A stretch of 64,000 nt of DNA from Gammaproteobacteria bacterium (lineage in GTDB: Bacteria; Pseudomonadota; Gammaproteobacteria; Pseudomonadales; Azotimanducaceae). The notes under the pieces are model-generated. The model was not told the DNA's origin. It saw only the letters and a program-made list of their open reading frames with translations, and did not search any database. The translations under genes and the position numbers were made by a program. How positions within the stretch are numbered: the stretch's first letter is position 1; each line of letters opens with the position of its first letter. Below, piece by piece: positions 60,765 through 64,000 of the stretch. Location: NCBI GenBank assembly GCA_009840545.1, contig VXNM01000011.1:1-64000 (forward strand). Direction: 5' to 3'.

Positions 60765-61757
60765 GTGAACTCGGGGTATCTTCAAAGTGCGACTGAGGCA
60801 CTAGAAGCCTTTCCTGTCAATTGTTCGAGCATTGAGTTCATATCTCATTCCGAGAATTTCTCTTACCGTGTTAAGACTGCTAGTGGAAATTCTTATGTAC
60901 TGCGGCTGCATCGACCCAGCTACCACACTCTCGCAGAGCTAGAGTCTGAACAACTTTGGACCGAAGCACTCTTGGAATCGGGCATAGATGTTCCGATTGC
61001 GCTCCAAACGGATGATGGACGACGTTACTGTCAAGTTGAGTGTCCTGATGGTTTGCGCTATGCAGGAATGCTCGAATGGGTAGAAGGCGGATTATTGTGG
61101 GACTCACTTTCCAACGACTCTGCCAAAGTGAAACAACTATCGCATCCGATCAGGGACCCTCTACGGTCACTGGGAAGGCTAATTGCTGGGTTACATGAAC
61201 AAGCGACTCACTGGGAGATTCCTGAGAACTTTAGCCGACATTCGCTGAACGTGGATGGATTCGTTGGAGAGTCGCCGTTTTGGGGAAGATTTTGGGAATC
61301 CGAGGAATTGAACAAAGCTCACCGTTCCGACCTTGCTTCAATGCGCAACTCAGTCAAGGAAATCTTGATCGAGTATGAGGGTTCTTCCCGACCATATAGC
61401 TTGATTCATGCAGACTTGCATGCGAGCAACGTTGTAGTTCAAGGTTCCCGACTGCACATCATCGACTTCGACGACTCAGGATTCGGGTGGCACGCATATG
61501 ACTTGGCAGTGGCTCTTCACCACTTGAAAGACTCACCGCAATACTCACGAGCAAAGTCTTCTTTACTCAGCGGTTACTCAGATGTGCGGCCAATTTCGGT
61601 GCAGGAAGTCGACAAAATTGAGTTCTTTCACGTAGTTCGAAGTCTTGCTTCTATTGGATGGATTAGCTTGCGGACGGATTTAAACCGCAACCGATCGAAA
61701 ATCTGTCAGAGCTTATACGACGATGCCAGATGCCGCTTGAAGAATTTCGAGTGTTGA
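60765..61757 (+). CDS. Aminoglycoside phosphotransferase-fold kinase (HYKK-like)
   Basis: A 330-residue protein kinase-like-fold phosphotransferase. ENFSYRVKTASGNSYVLRLHRP is the ATP lysine strand, HADLHASNVVV contains the catalytic Asp with the Asn ligand, and IIDFDDSGFGW holds the Mg-binding Asp pair; no antibiotic-resistance features stand out. The genomic link to the phospholyase-like aminotransferase recalls human AGPHD1 (hydroxylysine kinase) and AGXT2L2. The start GTG 60765 is weak. Substrate unproven. Confidence 0.8.
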   Translation: MNSGYLQSATEALEAFPVNCSSIEFISHSENFSYRVKTASGNSYVLRLHRPSYHTLAELESEQLWTEALLESGIDVPIALQTDDGRRYCQVECPDGLRYAGMLEWVEGGLLWDSLSNDSAKVKQLSHPIRDPLRSLGRLIAGLHEQATHWEIPENFSRHSLNVDGFVGESPFWGRFWESEELNKAHRSDLASMRNSVKEILIEYEGSSRPYSLIHADLHASNVVVQGSRLHIIDFDDSGFGWHAYDLAVALHHLKDSPQYSRAKSSLLSGYSDVRPISVQEVDKIEFFHVVRSLASIGWISLRTDLNRNRSKICQSLYDDARCRLKNFEC

Positions 61758-61771
61758 ACTAGCCCTGACCT

Positions 61772-63559
61772 CTACCCGGCGAAATAGGCGAGAACTGTCC
61801 AAGCGATAGCTGCAAGCACAGCCGCAAATGTTGCTTGCGGAATCTGCGTCTTAACGTGATCCATGAGATCACACCCTGTACACATCGAACTCAACACCGT
61901 CGTATCTGAGATTGGTGAACACTGGTCTCCATACACACTACCGTCCATGACTGCAGCAAAGCACAGAGTCATGAAGAACCAAGGATGGTCTATACCTTGA
62001 CTGTTTGCGACAGCCCATGCCAACGGCATGGCCAACGGAAACGCAACGGCATATGTGCCCCAACTCGTTCCCGTGGAGAACGCTATTGTCATCGTCATAA
62101 GTTGCAGCAAGACAGGCAGCAAGAACCAAGGTATCGCAGACCCGAGTAGCTGGACTAGGTAGGTTCCACCGCCAGTTTGAGTGCTAACGCCGCCGATGGT
62201 AACTGCCAACAGAAGAATCACCGAGCCCCCAACCACACTGCGTATACCTTGTGAGAATCCGTCTACAAGTTCGCGAAGTGTCAAGCCTTTGAGCAACGCC
62301 ATGCCTCCGGCTACTAGCAACGCCAGGCCGAATGCCCAATGTACGTTTGGAGATCCAAAGGCAACAAACGTTCCGACTGCAACGGAAATGAGCAAAATCA
62401 ACGGAAGTATGAACTCAAGCGGACTGGCTGTATAGCCCACTGGCGCCTGACTCTGTGAGTCTTCAGGCAACGCCAGAGGAGCCGCATCTTCGGCGTCTAA
62501 TTGGCCTGTGGAACGTGCACGCTCCATAGCGGCTTTCATCTTCTTTCCGAGGAAGAGGGGTTTCTCGATACTCAGGAGAAATGTCCCGAGTACTGCAAAA
62601 ATGGCGTAAAAGCAAAAGGGCACACTCGCAAAGAAGAACGCAATTCGGTCCGCTTCTGTTGCGAGAAATGTCACGCCGGAGACAAAGATGAATGCTTGCA
62701 CGTAGGCTGGCCACGCATTGAAGGCCAGTTGGGATGCTATGGGAGATGCTGTCGAATCTACGATGTAAGCTAGTTCTTCGTGGCTTATGTTCTCTTTGTC
62801 GGCTATAGGTCGGACGGTGGTACCAACGAGCACCGTACTTACAGTTCCACCTTGAAAGAACGTAATTCCGAGCATCCAGGCAACAAGCTTTGCGGTACGA
62901 GGACCACGTACAACCGCCTTGGTGATCCACTCGGCAAAGGCCAAGGCTGCGCCTGACTTCGACCAAATGCCAAGCAATCCCCCCAGCAACCACAAATACA
63001 AGATCAAAATTCCTGCGACACTGGTTGTACCCAAGGCTGGAATCAAGACAGAGCCGGTTAGGTCATACTGTCCTAAAATTAGTGCCCCCGACACTATTCC
63101 GCCCAGCAAGGCGGTGATGGGCTCTTTTGTAATCCAGCACAGTACTACAGCACACAGTGCGGGAAGAAGAGACCAGAAACCCCAATGTTGGAGGGCACGC
63201 AGCCGATAAATAGACGTTTCACCGTTCTCATTCGTCTCCCGCACATATTCCTCTGTAACCTCAATGTCGCCGACTAACAAGTCGGGGTCGGCACGGAACA
63301 AGAACGATTCCTCTTCAGAGATCGGTTCAATGATTACGGGTTTTCCTCGAGCAGAGTAGTAGAGTTCTCCCTTTTCATTAGTTTGTACATCCAATGTCGT
63401 TTGTTCTACGTTCCATTTGGGAGGCACTAACATTCCTATCGCTAAGGAAAGCCCAATGAGTCCAGCAAATACGGCCAGATTTATGAAAGCACGTCGTGAG
63501 AATGGAACGCTTCGAAACGGCATATGACTGTTACGTAAAGAACTTGAATGGAATTTCAT
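61772..63559 (-). CDS. NhaC family Na+/H+ antiporter
   Basis: A 595-residue inner-membrane protein with about 12-13 hydrophobic segments and an ~80-residue periplasmic or loop segment between helices 1 and 2 (VEQTTLDVQTNEKGELYYSA). PF03553 landmarks: FQGGTVSTVLVGTTVRPIAD, GGVSTQTGGGTYLVQLLG, AFSTGTSWGTYAVAFPLAMP and DGSVYGDQCSPISDTTVLSS. Exchange of Na+ (or another cation/amino acid) for H+ is expected. ATG 63559 is used; ATG 63523 is possible. Convergent with the kinase gene and divergent from phhA. Confidence 0.85.
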   Translation of the reverse strand: MKFHSSSLRNSHMPFRSVPFSRRAFINLAVFAGLIGLSLAIGMLVPPKWNVEQTTLDVQTNEKGELYYSARGKPVIIEPISEEESFLFRADPDLLVGDIEVTEEYVRETNENGETSIYRLRALQHWGFWSLLPALCAVVLCWITKEPITALLGGIVSGALILGQYDLTGSVLIPALGTTSVAGILILYLWLLGGLLGIWSKSGAALAFAEWITKAVVRGPRTAKLVAWMLGITFFQGGTVSTVLVGTTVRPIADKENISHEELAYIVDSTASPIASQLAFNAWPAYVQAFIFVSGVTFLATEADRIAFFFASVPFCFYAIFAVLGTFLLSIEKPLFLGKKMKAAMERARSTGQLDAEDAAPLALPEDSQSQAPVGYTASPLEFILPLILLISVAVGTFVAFGSPNVHWAFGLALLVAGGMALLKGLTLRELVDGFSQGIRSVVGGSVILLLAVTIGGVSTQTGGGTYLVQLLGSAIPWFLLPVLLQLMTMTIAFSTGTSWGTYAVAFPLAMPLAWAVANSQGIDHPWFFMTLCFAAVMDGSVYGDQCSPISDTTVLSSMCTGCDLMDHVKTQIPQATFAAVLAAIAWTVLAYFAG

Positions 63560-63587
63560 TGTACGAATCGAGTCAAATTGGTATAAA
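63559..63587 (+). promoter_or_regulatory. Possible promoter of phenylalanine hydroxylase gene
   Basis: TTGTAC (63559-63564) and TATAAA (63582-63587) are separated by 17 bp, about 49 bp before the phhA ATG at 63636. Boxes are imperfect but placed well. Confidence 0.35.
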
Positions 63588-63635
63588 CGCTGTTTAATTG
63601 CAATCTGAACGTAATTTCTCGCATAAAAGGAAGCT

Positions 63636-64000
63636 ATGAAAGCGCTTGAAGTAACCCGTGATATCGATGGAGTCGTAGAACAATTTGGTGTCGATCAGGA
63701 CTACGGCCGATATACGGAGGAAGATCAAGACACGTGGCGCATTGCAATGGCGAACTTGGAACGCGTGCTGATAAACAACACTGCTGTCGACTATGTTCAA
63801 GCTTGCAGGCTATCCGGAATGTCGAAAGATCAGATACCAACTCTCGAGTCTGTCAACGATGCACTCGGAGAATTTGGATGGAGCGCAATCGTAGTCGCTG
63901 GGTTCATACCACCAGATGTCTTCATGGCATTGCAAGCGAATTCGATACTGCCCATTACGCGGACTATCCGAACTAGAAGCCAAATGGGCTATACACCTGT
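63636..64000 (+). CDS. phhA: Phenylalanine 4-monooxygenase, N-terminal part (runs off window)
   Basis: The 121 residues in the window are the N-terminal part of a biopterin-dependent aromatic amino acid hydroxylase: DYGRYTEEDQDTWRIAM, LSGMSKDQIPTLESVNDALGE, GWSAIVVAGFIPPDVFMAL and the start of the RTRSQMGY block leading to the iron-site domain, which is missing. The enzyme converts phenylalanine to tyrosine. AAGGA in AAAAGGAAGCT precedes the ATG at 63636. Divergent from the antiporter gene. Confidence 0.85.
   Translation, partial: MKALEVTRDIDGVVEQFGVDQDYGRYTEEDQDTWRIAMANLERVLINNTAVDYVQACRLSGMSKDQIPTLESVNDALGEFGWSAIVVAGFIPPDVFMALQANSILPITRTIRTRSQMGYTP

Noticed and set aside
1-64000. CRISPR arrays, insertion sequences, integrases or phage genes
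   Set aside because: No repeat-spacer series, no transposase, integrase or phage structural motifs, and no flanking direct/inverted repeats were found by reading.

Overview
The window looks like a chromosomal segment of an aerobic, Gram-negative, proteobacteria-like bacterium. Two TonB-dependent outer-membrane receptors, a Coq4-type ubiquinone-biosynthesis protein, an adrenodoxin-type ferredoxin, Tat-exported oxidoreductases, an ELM1/DUF1022 protein and tRNAs with encoded CCA all fit that. Base composition is moderate throughout, and there are no insertion sequences, phage genes, CRISPR arrays or integrases. The gene content resembles metabolically broad marine or host-associated bacteria: four phytanoyl-CoA-dioxygenase-family proteins, a CmcJ/AsaB-like oxygenase, five acyl-CoA-dehydrogenase-family proteins, two luciferase-like flavin/F420 oxidoreductases, MaoC-type hydratases and a CoA transferase. 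I cannot assign a genus.

Layout. 1-5.4 kb: tRNA-Asn (cut by the window edge), ferredoxin, ThuA-like protein, a tandem acyl-CoA dehydrogenase pair, a PhyH oxygenase and a TerB-like protein. 5.5-12.4 kb: CmcJ-like oxygenase, a minus-strand trio (TIGR03084-like, LLM oxidoreductase, alpha/beta hydrolase), then a plus-strand trio (PhyH, beta-propeller glycosidase-like, BD-FAE-like hydrolase). 12.4-19.1 kb: a Tat-exported aldo/keto reductase lacking the catalytic His, a small protein with its own promoter and terminator, exonuclease III, and a tight lar cluster (larC-larB-larE) behind a Tat/Fe-S aldo/keto reductase. 19.3-30 kb: enoyl-CoA hydratase, SpoU methyltransferase, transglutaminase-like protease, HIT protein, two more PhyH proteins, MFS exporter, flavin monooxygenase-like protein and a DUF3667 membrane protein. 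30-38.6 kb: LLM oxidoreductase, a tiny ten-codon gene with a very strong ribosome-binding site and terminator, a double-hotdog dehydratase, Coq4, an ADP-ribosylglycohydrolase fusion, and a MaoC-amidohydrolase-acyl-CoA dehydrogenase operon. 38.7-46.4 kb: a large secreted beta-propeller/di-haem cytochrome protein divergent from a TonB receptor and a CaiB-type CoA transferase. 46.5-50.4 kb: a redox cluster containing a UGSC-family selenoprotein gene read through an in-frame TGA, a thioredoxin-like partner and an RraA-like protein. 50.6-57.4 kb: tRNA-Val and tRNA-Asp, a second TonB receptor, a flavin monooxygenase-like protein and a secreted HExxH/TPR protein. 57.7-64 kb: a secreted repeat protein, ELM1, an aminotransferase/kinase pair resembling the hydroxylysine-phosphate pathway, an NhaC-type antiporter and the start of phenylalanine hydroxylase.

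The most notable item is the UGSC selenoprotein at 47013-47531. An ordinary ORF caller splits it in two, but the residues around the TGA read exactly U-G-S-C in one uninterrupted frame. Next are the ten-codon transcription unit at 31.1 kb and the nickel-pincer-nucleotide biosynthesis genes (larB, larC, larE) without larA in view.
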